Source of the DNA: an alpha proteobacterium BAL199
GTDB taxonomy: Bacteria; Pseudomonadota; Alphaproteobacteria; Thalassobaculales; Thalassobaculaceae
Assembly: GCA_000171835.1 (NCBI GenBank)
Contig: ABHC01000001.1
Location: forward strand, 1 to 64,000
Direction: 5' to 3'
DNA length: 64,000 nt
Positions 23,952 through 32,721 of this stretch are shown here, piece after piece. How positions within the stretch are numbered: position 1 is the first letter of the stretch; the number at the start of each line of letters is the position of its first letter. A program made the position numbers and the translations under genes. The notes beneath the pieces were generated by a model. That model saw only the letters and a list, made by a program, of their open reading frames with translations. It searched no databases and was not told the DNA's origin.

Positions 23952-24944
23952 TCAGGCCTCGCCTTCGAAGCAGATGTTCTGCAACGGCTCGCCCCTGACG
24001 AACCGGTCGAGTTGCTTGGCGACGAAGGTCCATCGCCGTGTCGTCATCTCTTCGGTCCAGGCCGAGTTGTGCGGCGACAGGATGACGTTCTGCAGTTTCT
24101 GGAATGGAAAGCGCGACGGCCAGGGGTTCGGATCTTTCTTGGACGGGTAGGTGTACCAGACGTCGAGGATGCCGCCGCGGATCCGGTTGCCGGCCAGCGC
24201 CGCGTACAGGGCGGCCTCGTCGATCACCTCGCCGCGCGCTACATTGCAGATGATGGCGTCAGCTTTCATCTTGGCGAACTGCTCGGTCCCGATCATGCCG
24301 CGGGTGGTGTCGTCGAGCGGGGCGCACACCACGATGAAGTCGCTTTCCGACACCAGCTTGTCCAGTTCGGCGACGGTGCCGTACCAGTCGACCAGATCGC
24401 CCTCGTCGCGCACGGTGCGGCTGACCGCCATGACGCTCATCCCGAACGCCTTGCAGCGGCGGGCGATTTCCCGACCGATATGGCCATAGCCGACAATGCC
24501 GACAGTTTGGCCGCGCAGTTCCCGGTGCATCGGGCCGGCCGAGATCGAGCGGCCGTTGTAGGATTGGGCTCGCATCATCGGGTCGGTGTCGCGCATCAGG
24601 CCGACCTGAAACTCCAGCATGCCCAGCATGATGTGCTCGGCGATCGTGGTCTCATGCTCGTGGGTGTTGCAGAACACCACGCCTTTCGGCAGATCGGCGG
24701 CGGTGATCCAGTCGTAGCCGGTGAACGGGATCTGGTAGAGCTTCAGCCGATTGGTCGGCGGAACATTGAACCGGCCGCCGCCGATGACGACGTCCGCTTG
24801 TGCGACGGCCTCCGGAAACCGCTCGGCCTCCTCCGTGGCATCGCAGGAAATGAAGTGCCAGTCGGTCTCGGTCGTCGCGGCCAGGAAGTCGGCGCGGCGG
24901 ATCGAATTCTTTCCGGCCAGCAGGGCGGTCGGCTTTTCGCTCAC
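23952..24944 (-). CDS. D-isomer-specific 2-hydroxyacid dehydrogenase
   Basis: This 330-residue NAD(P)-dependent dehydrogenase has the nucleotide motif GIVGYGHIGREIA, catalytic Arg in CNVARGEVIDEAALY and catalytic His in ILSPHNSAWTEEM. It reduces 2-keto acids or oxidises D-2-hydroxy acids in the cytoplasm. A GTG start at 24944 is chosen because GAGG lies seven bases upstream and homology starts directly after; TTG/ATG codons 24-27 bases further upstream lack this. It is convergent with the TauE gene (adjacent stops). The substrate is unknown; it is distinct from the two GhrA-type enzymes at 46849 and 47790. Confidence 0.8.
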   Translation of the reverse strand: MSEKPTALLAGKNSIRRADFLAATTETDWHFISCDATEEAERFPEAVAQADVVIGGGRFNVPPTNRLKLYQIPFTGYDWITAADLPKGVVFCNTHEHETTIAEHIMLGMLEFQVGLMRDTDPMMRAQSYNGRSISAGPMHRELRGQTVGIVGYGHIGREIARRCKAFGMSVMAVSRTVRDEGDLVDWYGTVAELDKLVSESDFIVVCAPLDDTTRGMIGTEQFAKMKADAIICNVARGEVIDEAALYAALAGNRIRGGILDVWYTYPSKKDPNPWPSRFPFQKLQNVILSPHNSAWTEEMTTRRWTFVAKQLDRFVRGEPLQNICFEGEA

Positions 24945-25061
24945 AGGTTCGCCTCGTCGGTGTAGCATCAAGAAAGTCGCCGGAGCCGGCGACGCCCAGA
25001 CCTTGTGTCCGACGCGGCGGTTTGTCTAGCCTCGGGGGACTTTTGCGACAGGAGAAGATCG

Positions 25062-26594
25062 ATGCCCGAAGGGGGTGACGCCTACGGCGGCTGGCTCGGC
25101 TATGAGCGTGCGACGATGACCCGCGGCGCGGTCGCCTGTGGCAATCCCGATGCAGCTCAGGCTGGCGTCGACATTCTGGAGGCGGGCGGCAACGCCATTG
25201 ACGCGGTGGTGGCAGCGGCCTTCGCGATGGGTGTGGTCGAGCCGTTGGACAGCGGCCTGGGGGCGGGCGGGTTCATGACCGTGCACCACGTGCCGAGCGG
25301 CACCACCACGTGCCTCGACTTCATGGGCGTCACTCCGGCGGCGACTCGGTACGAGCTGTACCAATCGGTCGAGCCGCTCGGCGACTACACGATCAAGGTG
25401 AAGGACCGGGCCAACGAACACGGTCACCGCTCGGTTGCGGTGCCGGGGGCGGCCATCGGGCTATGCACGGCGCTGGAGCGCTTCGGCACCCTTGACCGCG
25501 CAACCGTGCTGGCACCGTCGATCCAGCTCGCCGCCGATGGATTCACCGTGGCGTCCAAGGCGGCGCTGCGGATGAAGCGCACCGAGTCGATGCTCGACCT
25601 GACCGACGAATGCCGCAGGGTGCTGAAGAAGCCCGACGGCAGCCTGTATGTTGCCGGCGACCGGATGGCGATGCCGGATTACGGCCGCAGCCTCGTCGCG
25701 ATCGCCGAGCAGGGGCCGGCCGCGTTCCACACCGGTGACCTGGCAGCGGCAATTGTCGCCGACATGGCGGCGCACAACGGCTTCCTGACGGCGCGGGACC
25801 TTGCCGACTACCAGGTGATCGAGCGTGCGCCGGCGACCGGGCAGTACCGAGGCCGGCGGATCGCCACCATGAGCCCGCCATCCTCCGGCGGATTGGTGGC
25901 AGCCGGCCTCGCGGCCTTGGAGCGTCAGGGTATGGCCGACACCGTCGAAGGCCGGGCCGAGGCGCTGGCGCGCGCCATGCTGGCGGCGTTCGAGGCGCGG
26001 CGCACCGGGCTTGGCGACCCGGCGTTCGTGCCGGTGGCCGGCGAATCGTCCGAGACCACCAGCCTGTGCGCCATGGATGTCGCCGGCAACGCCGCCTGCA
26101 TCACCTTCTCCAACAACAACCATTCGGGCGTGGTGGTGCCGGGCACCGGCATCCTGCTGAATAACCAGATGCGGCTGTTCCACGCCTGGGACGGCAGCCC
26201 GAACTCAGTGGCGCCCGGCAAACGTCCGGCCAGCTCGATGATGCCGTCGCTGGTGTTCGACGGTGCGCGCGCGGCTATGGCGATCGGCGCGTCCGGTGCG
26301 ACCCGAATCGTCACCGCGCTGATGCAGATCCTGTTTCACCATCTCGGCCGCGGCGTCCCGCTGGAGCAGGCGGTGCGCGAACCCCGGCTGCACGCCGAGG
26401 AGGACACCCTGATGGCCGATGCCGACTTCCAGGTGGTCGTCGAACCACTGGCCGCCAAGCTCGGCCTGCACCTGATCCTGTCGCCGGGGCGGGATCCGAT
26501 GATGGCCTCGTGCCAGACGATCGCGGTCGAGGCGGACGGCACGGCGACGGCGGTCGGCGACCCTCGGGCGCGGGCACAGGGACGGGTGGTTTGA
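25062..26594 (+). CDS. Gamma-glutamyltransferase family protein
   Basis: This 510-residue Ntn-hydrolase of the GGT family includes RGAVACGNPDAAQAGVDILE, GGNAIDAVVAAAFAMGVVEP, SGLGAGGFMTVHH and, before the small-subunit region, ESSETTSLCAMDVAGNAACI, in which a Thr would be the autoprocessing nucleophile. PGKRPASSMMPSLVFDGARA is also typical. No signal peptide is present, unlike periplasmic GGT, so this is probably one of the cytoplasmic paralogues acting on gamma-glutamyl or amide compounds. ATG 25062 follows GGAGAAG; extending upstream to 25005 adds unconserved residues. Confidence 0.85.
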   Translation: MPEGGDAYGGWLGYERATMTRGAVACGNPDAAQAGVDILEAGGNAIDAVVAAAFAMGVVEPLDSGLGAGGFMTVHHVPSGTTTCLDFMGVTPAATRYELYQSVEPLGDYTIKVKDRANEHGHRSVAVPGAAIGLCTALERFGTLDRATVLAPSIQLAADGFTVASKAALRMKRTESMLDLTDECRRVLKKPDGSLYVAGDRMAMPDYGRSLVAIAEQGPAAFHTGDLAAAIVADMAAHNGFLTARDLADYQVIERAPATGQYRGRRIATMSPPSSGGLVAAGLAALERQGMADTVEGRAEALARAMLAAFEARRTGLGDPAFVPVAGESSETTSLCAMDVAGNAACITFSNNNHSGVVVPGTGILLNNQMRLFHAWDGSPNSVAPGKRPASSMMPSLVFDGARAAMAIGASGATRIVTALMQILFHHLGRGVPLEQAVREPRLHAEEDTLMADADFQVVVEPLAAKLGLHLILSPGRDPMMASCQTIAVEADGTATAVGDPRARAQGRVV

Positions 26595-26610
26595 TCCGGT
26601 ATTAACGGGA

Positions 26611-26991
26611 TCAGGGTAGAGGCCTGGGAATCAGGAGCACGCCGTCGAGGTTGGCGAAGTGCCGATCGCAGGTGAGTAGATCGGCGCCGCGAGCGAGGGC
26701 GGTCGCATAGACGACGGCGTCCGCAGTCGCCAGTTTGTGCTTGGCGCTCAGCTCGGCAGCTGCCAGCGCAATCGGCGTATTGAGTTCGGCGATAACGCAG
26801 ACCTGGGTGAAGGCAATCACCTGATCAGCCTTGTCTTCGCCCACTTCGCGCGTGAGCCATTTTGCGAGTTCGAGCTGAACGATCGTCGGTACCAGCCAGC
26901 GGTCTCGCTCAGGCAGTTCCGGGGCAAGCTCGGTGCCGACCCGTGATCCGATCAGCCACTCGATCCAGGCGGAAGTGTCGACAAGCCGCAT
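26611..26991 (-). CDS. vapC: PIN-domain toxin of a VapBC pair
   Basis: This 126-residue PIN-domain ribonuclease has acidic metal-binding residues in LVDTSAWIEWL (first Asp), VQLELAKWL (Glu), ATADAVVYATAL (Asp) and LLTCDRHFANLDG (last Asp), the complete VapC quartet. Its ATG overlaps the antitoxin stop in TGATG, giving translational coupling. It probably cleaves tRNA or other RNA when released from the antitoxin. Confidence 0.85.
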   Translation of the reverse strand: MRLVDTSAWIEWLIGSRVGTELAPELPERDRWLVPTIVQLELAKWLTREVGEDKADQVIAFTQVCVIAELNTPIALAAAELSAKHKLATADAVVYATALARGADLLTCDRHFANLDGVLLIPRPLP

Positions 26992-27209
26992 CACACCCGA
27001 TCGGAACGGTCGCGATACGGTTCGACCGTGGCGCCGCGCGCCAGGCCGGCTAGATCCTTCGGCTCCGGCACCGGTACGATCAGCACGCCTTCACCTTTGG
27101 GAATGAAGGCGAACTCCTGGCCTGCCCGCCAATGCTGGGCCGTTCGAACGTCCTTGGGAATGGAGATCTGGAACTTCGCCGACAGGCGGGTCGTGGTCTT
27201 TCTTGTCAT
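26991..27209 (-). CDS. vapB: AbrB/SpoVT-type antitoxin of a VapBC pair
   Basis: This 72-residue protein has an N-terminal swapped-hairpin (AbrB/MazE-like) DNA-binding domain, TTTRLSAKFQISIPKDVRTA followed by FAFIPKGEGVLIVPV, and a C-terminal tail that would occupy the toxin active site (LARGATVEPYRDRSDRV). The ATG at 27209 begins the conserved domain. It precedes vapC with a TGATG overlap, and an imperfect dyad upstream (27225-27249) is the likely autoregulatory operator. Confidence 0.85.
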   Translation of the reverse strand: MTRKTTTRLSAKFQISIPKDVRTAQHWRAGQEFAFIPKGEGVLIVPVPEPKDLAGLARGATVEPYRDRSDRV

Positions 27210-27224
27210 TACGATTGTCCGATC

Positions 27225-27249
27225 GATATAGCTTAGGTAAGACAATATC
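27225..27249. promoter_or_regulatory. Candidate vapBC operator
   Basis: The palindromic core CTTAGGTAAG (27232-27241) is flanked by GATAT and ATATC at nearly symmetric positions, 16 bases upstream of the vapB start. This placement fits the autorepression typical of toxin-antitoxin operons. It also overlaps the likely promoter of the divergent DUF35 gene. Confidence 0.5.
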
Positions 27250-27342
27250 ACCCGACTCGGTTCCCGCACCAGTCGGGCTTTCCTCGGTAGACCATCCGCG
27301 CAATCCTTTGGTCGACTGTCGAACAAGGAGCGAGACTCCCAC

Positions 27343-27726
27343 ATGACCGCACAAGGCCCTGACGCCACCTACTTCGCCCACCTCGCGAAGGGCGACTGGC
27401 GGATCCAGAAATGCCGCGGGTGCGGCGAGCACGTGTTTCAGCCCCGGGTGATGTGCCCGTCCTGCGGGGCGGAGGCATTCGATTGGGTGGCGCCGTCGGG
27501 GAAGGCCGAAGTGCATTCGACCACCGTGGTCCGGCGGCGGGCCGAGCAGGGCGGCGACTACAACGTGGCACTGATCGATCTTGCCGAAGGCGTGCGGATA
27601 ATGAGCCGGGTTGAGGGCGTTGATCCATCGGACGTGACGATCGGCATGGCGGTGACCGCACGCCTTGCCGAGCAGGACGGCGAAACCATCGTGGTTTTCG
27701 ATCCGGCGGGGAAGGGTACCCAATGA
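27343..27726 (+). CDS. DUF35 Zn-ribbon/OB-fold protein
   Basis: This 127-residue partner protein has a rubredoxin-like zinc ribbon with two Cys pairs (IQKCRGCGEHVFQPR and VMCPSCGAEAFDW) followed by an OB fold (STTVVRRRAEQGGDYNVALI). DUF35 proteins bind SCP2-thiolase-like enzymes and channel acyl-CoA substrates; the ChsH2 DUF35 domain with Ltp2 forms an aldolase in steroid degradation. Here the thiolase-like gene begins inside its stop codon (ATGA overlap), so a stable complex is very likely. Confidence 0.85.
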   Translation: MTAQGPDATYFAHLAKGDWRIQKCRGCGEHVFQPRVMCPSCGAEAFDWVAPSGKAEVHSTTVVRRRAEQGGDYNVALIDLAEGVRIMSRVEGVDPSDVTIGMAVTARLAEQDGETIVVFDPAGKGTQ

Positions 27727-28880
27727 GTTGGTATATGAGAGGCAAGGCTGCGGTTGTCGGTGTTGCGACGGCGCATCTGGGTGAGGCGCCCGGGTGGTCG
27801 CATCTGGAGATCGCGGCTGACGCGGCGCGCGGTGCACTGGCTGACGCCGGCCTGACCCTGGCCGACGTCGACGGGCTGTTCGCGGTGTCGATGCATTCGG
27901 TGTTTCCGGCCCTGAGCTATGCCGAGTATCTCGGCATTCAGCCGCGCTTCTCCGAGGCGACGATCGTTGGCGGTTCGTCGGCGGTGATTCAGATGCTGCA
28001 GGCGGCCCTCGCCCTCGAGCACGGGCTGTGCGACGTAGCGCTGATCGTCTACGGCTCCAACCAGCGCTCAGCGTCCGGCAAGCTGCATTCCCCTTCGGGC
28101 GCCGAGAACCTGCCCTACGAGAAACCCTACAAGCTGCGCGCGCCGATCGCCGGCTACGCCATGTCGGCGGCCCGGCACATGCACGACTACGGAACCACTC
28201 GCGAGCAGCTGGCCGAGGTGGCGGTGGCGGCTCGGATGTGGGCCGCCATGAATCCCGACGCGTTCATGCGCGACCCGCTGTCGGTCGACAACGTGCTCGG
28301 CTCCCGCATGGTGTGCGACCCATTGACGGTGCGTGACTGCTGCCTGGTTACCGATGGCGGCGGGGCGGTGGTGATGACCCGCGCTGATAGGGCCAAGGAC
28401 CTGAAGAAGGACCCGGTTTACCTGCTGGGTTGCGCCGGCGGCCACACCCACCGCCAGTACTCGATGATGCCGACCCTGACCACCACGGCGGCGGTGCAGA
28501 GCGGGCGCGAGGCATTCACGATGGCCGGGCTGACCCCAGCCGACGTCGACGTCGTTCAGGTCTACGACGCCTTCACGATCAACGCAGTTATGCTGCTGGA
28601 AGATCTCGGTTTCTGCCCGAAGGGCGAGGGCGGACGCTACGTTGGTGATGGCAAGCTGCGGCCGGGCGGCGGATTGGCGTTCAACACCTACGGCGGCGGC
28701 CTTTCGTGCACCCATCCCGGCATGCTCGGGATCTTCACTACGATCGAGGCGGTCCGCCAATTGCGCGGCGAGTGCGGCGAACGTCAGGTCGACGGCGCCA
28801 CGGTCGGTCTTGCGCACGGCAATGGCGGCATGTTTGCCCACGAATCGACCGCGTTGCTCGGGACAGCGGCGGCGATTTGA
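27723..28880 (+). CDS. SCP2-thiolase-like protein (Ltp2 type)
   Basis: This 385-residue thiolase-superfamily protein contains GGSSAVIQMLQAALALEHG where true thiolases carry the nucleophilic Cys (here Ser85-Ser86), and the Ltp2-like VVQVYDAFTINAVMLLEDLG with Tyr281, FNTYGGGLSCTHPG and LAHGNGGMFAHES. Loss of the nucleophile and the DUF35 partner point to a retro-aldolase or condensing activity on a CoA thioester rather than thiolysis. It overlaps the DUF35 gene upstream and cobU downstream. The substrate is not apparent; no other steroid catabolic gene is in the window. Confidence 0.8.
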   Translation: MSWYMRGKAAVVGVATAHLGEAPGWSHLEIAADAARGALADAGLTLADVDGLFAVSMHSVFPALSYAEYLGIQPRFSEATIVGGSSAVIQMLQAALALEHGLCDVALIVYGSNQRSASGKLHSPSGAENLPYEKPYKLRAPIAGYAMSAARHMHDYGTTREQLAEVAVAARMWAAMNPDAFMRDPLSVDNVLGSRMVCDPLTVRDCCLVTDGGGAVVMTRADRAKDLKKDPVYLLGCAGGHTHRQYSMMPTLTTTAAVQSGREAFTMAGLTPADVDVVQVYDAFTINAVMLLEDLGFCPKGEGGRYVGDGKLRPGGGLAFNTYGGGLSCTHPGMLGIFTTIEAVRQLRGECGERQVDGATVGLAHGNGGMFAHESTALLGTAAAI

Positions 28881-29401
28881 TGGCTGGGCGGCTGGCGCTG
28901 ATCCTCGGCGGCGCCCGGTCCGGCAAGTCGCGCCGGGCCGAGGCGCTGGTATTGGACTGGGGTGGCGAGCCGGTCTACCTCGCCACGGCCGAGCCGTTCG
29001 ACGACGAGATGCGCGCCCGGGTTGTCCAGCATCGCGCCGACCGTGATGGGAGGGGCTGGATCACCGTCGAGGAGCCACTGGAACTGACCGCGGCCCTGGT
29101 GCGTGAAGCGACGGTCGGCCGGACGGTTCTGGTCGAATGCCTGACCACCTGGCTCGGCAATCTGATGGTTCATGAACGGCCGGTCGAGTTGGAGATCGAT
29201 CGGATGTTGGCGTGGCTTGATGGCCGACAACTCGGTGACCTGGTTCTGGTCGGCAACGAGGTCGGGCTCGGCATCGTTCCCGAGAACCGGATGGCGCGGG
29301 CGTTCCGCGATCACGCCGGACGGCTGCACCAGGAACTGGCGGCACGCGCCGGCCGGGTTGAACTGGTGATCGCTGGATTGCCGATGGTCGTGAAGGCGTA
29401 G
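28880..29401 (+). CDS. cobU: Adenosylcobinamide kinase/guanylyltransferase CobU
   Basis: This 173-residue bifunctional enzyme phosphorylates adenosylcobinamide and then transfers GMP to make AdoCbi-GDP in B12 synthesis. The P-loop is LILGGARSGKSRRAEAL, the guanylylated His (His51) is in VQHRADRDGRGW, LVECLTTWLGNLMV is the Walker B region and NEVGLGIVPENRMARAFRD is the most diagnostic block. Its ATG sits inside the thiolase stop (TTTGATGG), an unexpected operon partner. cobD at 35617 supplies an earlier step; cobS, cobT and the rest are not in the window. Confidence 0.9.
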   Translation: MAGRLALILGGARSGKSRRAEALVLDWGGEPVYLATAEPFDDEMRARVVQHRADRDGRGWITVEEPLELTAALVREATVGRTVLVECLTTWLGNLMVHERPVELEIDRMLAWLDGRQLGDLVLVGNEVGLGIVPENRMARAFRDHAGRLHQELAARAGRVELVIAGLPMVVKA

Positions 29402-29408
29402 CGACCGT

Positions 29409-29942
29409 TCAGCAGGCTTCCTTCAAGGCGACCTCATTGGCCGACTTCCAGGCATACGTCGTGATGTTCAGGATCATGTCGACCCTGCTGCCGTCGGATG
29501 CCAGCGGCAGGCTGAGGCGCGACAACTCCCGGACTCGACGATTCGAGGGGACGCGAGGGTGGCCACGTCGGAACTCCGGTTGACGGGTCTCAACCAACCG
29601 GGCGAACGAGGTGTGCAGCGTCTCGGTGCGGACCGCGGTGTCAATGAACTCGTCGATGTAATGCCCGGCCCGGGCAAACGGCGAGGTCATGTGGACGTTG
29701 CCACCAACCAGTCGCAGCCGGAATCGCAGGGGCTGCCGCTCGACGTCGACCAGCCAGAGGTGCGGAAGCAGGTGCACATGCTGCGTGCCGAGGTCGATCG
29801 GGTCGAAATGCTGGCGGCCGGGAAGCCGTCCGTCGCCCGGATGGATGCCCTGCCAGTACTCATAGAGTTGGCACTCGAACACACCCCGCGAGGCATCGGC
29901 TGTATCGAGTTGAATGTCGTTCGTGTCGCAGTCGGCAATCAT
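29409..29942 (-). CDS. PAS_5-type single-domain sensor protein
   Basis: This 177-residue PAS_5-like protein contains CQLYEYWQGIHPGDGRLPGR, HFDPIDLGTQHVHLLPHLWL, the strand LRFRLRLVGGNVH and the C-terminal strand RVDMILNITTYAWKS. The order matches the protein at 22621 and the amber-broken copy at 2390. No membrane segment or output domain is present. ATG 29942 is weakly supported by its ribosome site. It is convergent with cobU and divergent from the periplasmic protein at 30100. Confidence 0.65.
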   Translation of the reverse strand: MIADCDTNDIQLDTADASRGVFECQLYEYWQGIHPGDGRLPGRQHFDPIDLGTQHVHLLPHLWLVDVERQPLRFRLRLVGGNVHMTSPFARAGHYIDEFIDTAVRTETLHTSFARLVETRQPEFRRGHPRVPSNRRVRELSRLSLPLASDGSRVDMILNITTYAWKSANEVALKEAC

Positions 29943-30099
29943 GGCTAGGTTCTCTGAGCGCAGTGTTGACGGTCTTGTGACGGAAATGTCCAAAGTTTCC
30001 GTTAAGAGCGGCGAGCAGCGTCGCGATCTGGTCGCCTGGCGGCGCCTCGTGTATCGGGTTGCGGTGCGTCGGTTTGGCGGGAAACGGAAGAGCGGATCA

Positions 30100-30873
30100 A
30101 TGTTTGGCTGTTTTGGGGCGTTTGGGGTCCGAATCGGAGTCTTTGCGGTATTGGTCGGGTTGCTATGGCCGACCGGCGCGTTCGCCATTGATCAAACACG
30201 GTTGCAAGCCACCCCCGAGGCGGATGGTGCCGGCTATCGACTCCGCCTGGATCTCGTTTCGGGCGGAAGCGCCGCGACCCGCACGACCAAAATACCGGAC
30301 GATGCGCTTCGGCGGAATCTGGCGGAAGCCATATCCCCGGACGAGGTCGACAACACGCGGCACCTGATGGAATCCGCCGTGTCGAAGGGCCTGCAGCCGT
30401 TGATCAAGCGCCAGCAGCGTCTCAACGAGGTGTTGATTGAGAAATATGCGCCTTGCGAGGGAGCTTCGGCCGAGGCCAAGCGCGGGCTTGGCGAGATCAC
30501 GTTCAGCGATATTGACGAAGAGGGATTCGCGGATCCCAGCAAGAAACATTGTGTTCTCGTCCCGCAAGGGGCCCCGGAACTGGCAGCGATGTTCAAACTG
30601 GGCGGAGCGATGATGCTGGCGCCGGTCCGGATGGCGCACGAGGCGGAGCGTCAGGTGGGTATCTCGGTCCTGATCCTCCGGCAAAAGTCGGTTTGGGATG
30701 AGAAGGTCTGGGTGATGCGTCCGTTCTATGCGGGCGCGGTGGATGACAGCGCAGCGGTTCTGCAGCCAGTGTCGCAGTTCGTCCAAAGCAAATTCAGCCA
30801 CCGAGATCTGCGGTCCGAATGGAAGTCGCGGCGGGGCTGGTCCAACGAATCGCCACCATACCAACCGTATTAG
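30100..30873 (+). CDS. Hypothetical exported protein
   Basis: This 257-residue protein has a strong signal peptide (FGVRIGVFAVLVGLLWPTG, cleavage probably after AFA, then IDQTRLQATP). The mature part has two cysteines (APCEGAS and KKHCVLV) that could form a disulfide, and no recognised domain. A TPR-like or enzymatic motif was not found. GGAAGAG precedes the ATG at 30100; longer in-frame starts would put the signal peptide internally. I do not recognise the family. Codon use looks slightly less GC-biased than that of neighbours. Confidence 0.6.
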   Translation: MFGCFGAFGVRIGVFAVLVGLLWPTGAFAIDQTRLQATPEADGAGYRLRLDLVSGGSAATRTTKIPDDALRRNLAEAISPDEVDNTRHLMESAVSKGLQPLIKRQQRLNEVLIEKYAPCEGASAEAKRGLGEITFSDIDEEGFADPSKKHCVLVPQGAPELAAMFKLGGAMMLAPVRMAHEAERQVGISVLILRQKSVWDEKVWVMRPFYAGAVDDSAAVLQPVSQFVQSKFSHRDLRSEWKSRRGWSNESPPYQPY

Positions 30874-30913
30874 CGGGTTTTGCGAGGCATACCCCCTTCC
30901 TAAGTCCTGCGCG

Positions 30914-31282
30914 GTGCTGATAGGCCAGAGCGGTCCCGCTGATGCGAAGGCGGTGACGATCGCGACAATTCTGCGCACCCTCTCCCCTGAAACACGCCTG
31001 ATTCTTGCGGAAAAAGGCGGCCACTACCTGCTGGGGCTCGGCATCCCGGCGCGCGACGGCGACGTCGTGTTCGTCGATACTGAGGATCGTGAGTACGACG
31101 GGCTGCAGACCTATGTGGTGATTGATCCCTCGGGGGAAGCGCCGCTTGGCCAAGTGGTCGAACCGGAGCTTCAGGGGATCGTCGCCGACGGCACGGTGAC
31201 GAACGATGAAACCGATTTGCTCTACGACATGGGGCCCGATGGGATTCCAGTGAAATGGATCAATCGCGCCGGTCGGGGGTAG
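30914..31282 (+). CDS. Hypothetical protein, start uncertain
   Basis: The plus frame is open to a TAG at 31280-31282 and encodes a plausible acidic globular protein ([59 protein letters not shown]). A GTG at 30914 is the suggested start, but no convincing ribosome site is present and a GTG at 30953 is possible. It follows the exported protein gene closely and is followed by leuC 32 bases later. The family is not recognised, and whether it is expressed is uncertain. Confidence 0.4.
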   Translation: MLIGQSGPADAKAVTIATILRTLSPETRLILAEKGGHYLLGLGIPARDGDVVFVDTEDREYDGLQTYVVIDPSGEAPLGQVVEPELQGIVADGTVTNDETDLLYDMGPDGIPVKWINRAGRG

Positions 31283-31314
31283 AGACGCCACTGCGCTGCG
31301 GCTACTGTCCAACC

Positions 31315-32721
31315 ATGATCACACCCACGACCCTGTTCGAGAAAATCTGGCGGCAGCATCGGATTGTCGAGCGCGACGACGGCCAGACGCTGCTTTGGAT
31401 CGACCGGCATCTCTGCCACGAGGGTTCGTTTCACGCCTTCGACAAGCTGGCACGTTCCGGCCGTCCGGTCCGGCGGCCGGATCTGACATTTGCCTTCGCC
31501 GACCACTACGTCCCGACCCGCGATCGCAGCGCCGGTGCGCGCGATCCGGAGATTGCCACGATGATCCGGCTGCTTGGCGAGAACACCGCCCGGCACGGCG
31601 TGCGGCTGTTCGGGCTTGGCGATCCGGATCAGGGCATCGTGCACGTGGTAGCGCCGGAACTCGGCCTGACCCAGCCCGGCCTTACCCTGGTCTGCGGCGA
31701 CAGCCACACCTCGACGCACGGTGCCTTCGGGGCGCTCGCCTTCGGGATCGGGGCGTCGGAGGTCAGCCATGTGCTGGCGACCCAGAGCCTTTGGCAGAAG
31801 CGCCCGCGGACCCTGCGAGTGACCGTTGATGGCCGACTGGGTCCCCATGTGTCGGCCAAGGATCTGATCCTGGCGGTGATCGCCCGGATCGGCGCCGATG
31901 GTGCGGCTGGGCATGTCGTGGAGTATGCCGGCGAGGCGATCCGGGCGCTGCCCATGGAGGCGCGCATGACGGTGTGCAACATGACGATCGAGGCCGGCGG
32001 CCGGGCCGGACTGATCGCGCCGGACGACACGACCTTCGACTGGCTGCACGGTCGGCGCTACGCACCCAAGGGGGCGGATTGGGACGCCGCCGTTGCCGAC
32101 TGGCGCGGGCTGGTCAGCGACACCGGGGCGTCATTCGATCGCGAGGTGCGGCTTGATGGTGCGTCGATCGCGCCGACGGTAACCTGGGGCACCAGCCCGG
32201 AAAATGCGGTGCCGGTGACCGACCGGGTGCCGGACCCGGAGGCCGAGGGGGATCCCGGCCGACGCGCGACGCTGGCGGCGGCTGTCGACTACATGGGATT
32301 GATACCGGGCATGCCGATCACCGACATCACGGTCGACCGGGTGTTCATCGGGTCCTGCACCAACGCCCGGATCGAGGATCTGCGGATCGCGGCCGGCGTT
32401 CTGAAGGGCCGCCGCGCGACGGTGCCGACCATGGTGGTACCGGGATCGTCGGCGGTGAAGCGCCAAGCCGAGACCGAGGGGTTGGACCGGGTGTTCATCG
32501 ACGCCGGGGCAGAGTGGCTGGAGTCCGGCTGCTCGATGTGTGCGGCGACCAATGGCGACATGGTGGCACCTGGTCAGCGGTGCGCCTCGACCACAAATCG
32601 AAACTTCCGAGGCCGCCAGGGACCGGGCGCCCGTACTCACCTGATGAGTCCGGCGATGGCGGCGGCGGCGGCTGTGACGGGACGGATCACCGATGTTCGG
32701 TTGCTTGGGGAGACCGCATGA
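31315..32721 (+). CDS. leuC: 3-isopropylmalate dehydratase large subunit (LeuC-type)
   Basis: This 468-residue aconitase-superfamily hydro-lyase subunit holds the 4Fe-4S cluster. Cys ligands are in [15 protein letters not shown] and [20 protein letters not shown], and [20 protein letters not shown] is diagnostic of LeuC. The usual SGCSMCLAMN is slightly altered to [10 protein letters not shown]. Its start is ATG 31315. leuD overlaps it by four bases, but no leuB or leuA is adjacent. It may be the leucine enzyme or a paralogous (R)-2-methylmalate/citraconate-type dehydratase. Confidence 0.85.
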   Translation: MITPTTLFEKIWRQHRIVERDDGQTLLWIDRHLCHEGSFHAFDKLARSGRPVRRPDLTFAFADHYVPTRDRSAGARDPEIATMIRLLGENTARHGVRLFGLGDPDQGIVHVVAPELGLTQPGLTLVCGDSHTSTHGAFGALAFGIGASEVSHVLATQSLWQKRPRTLRVTVDGRLGPHVSAKDLILAVIARIGADGAAGHVVEYAGEAIRALPMEARMTVCNMTIEAGGRAGLIAPDDTTFDWLHGRRYAPKGADWDAAVADWRGLVSDTGASFDREVRLDGASIAPTVTWGTSPENAVPVTDRVPDPEAEGDPGRRATLAAAVDYMGLIPGMPITDITVDRVFIGSCTNARIEDLRIAAGVLKGRRATVPTMVVPGSSAVKRQAETEGLDRVFIDAGAEWLESGCSMCAATNGDMVAPGQRCASTTNRNFRGRQGPGARTHLMSPAMAAAAAVTGRITDVRLLGETA

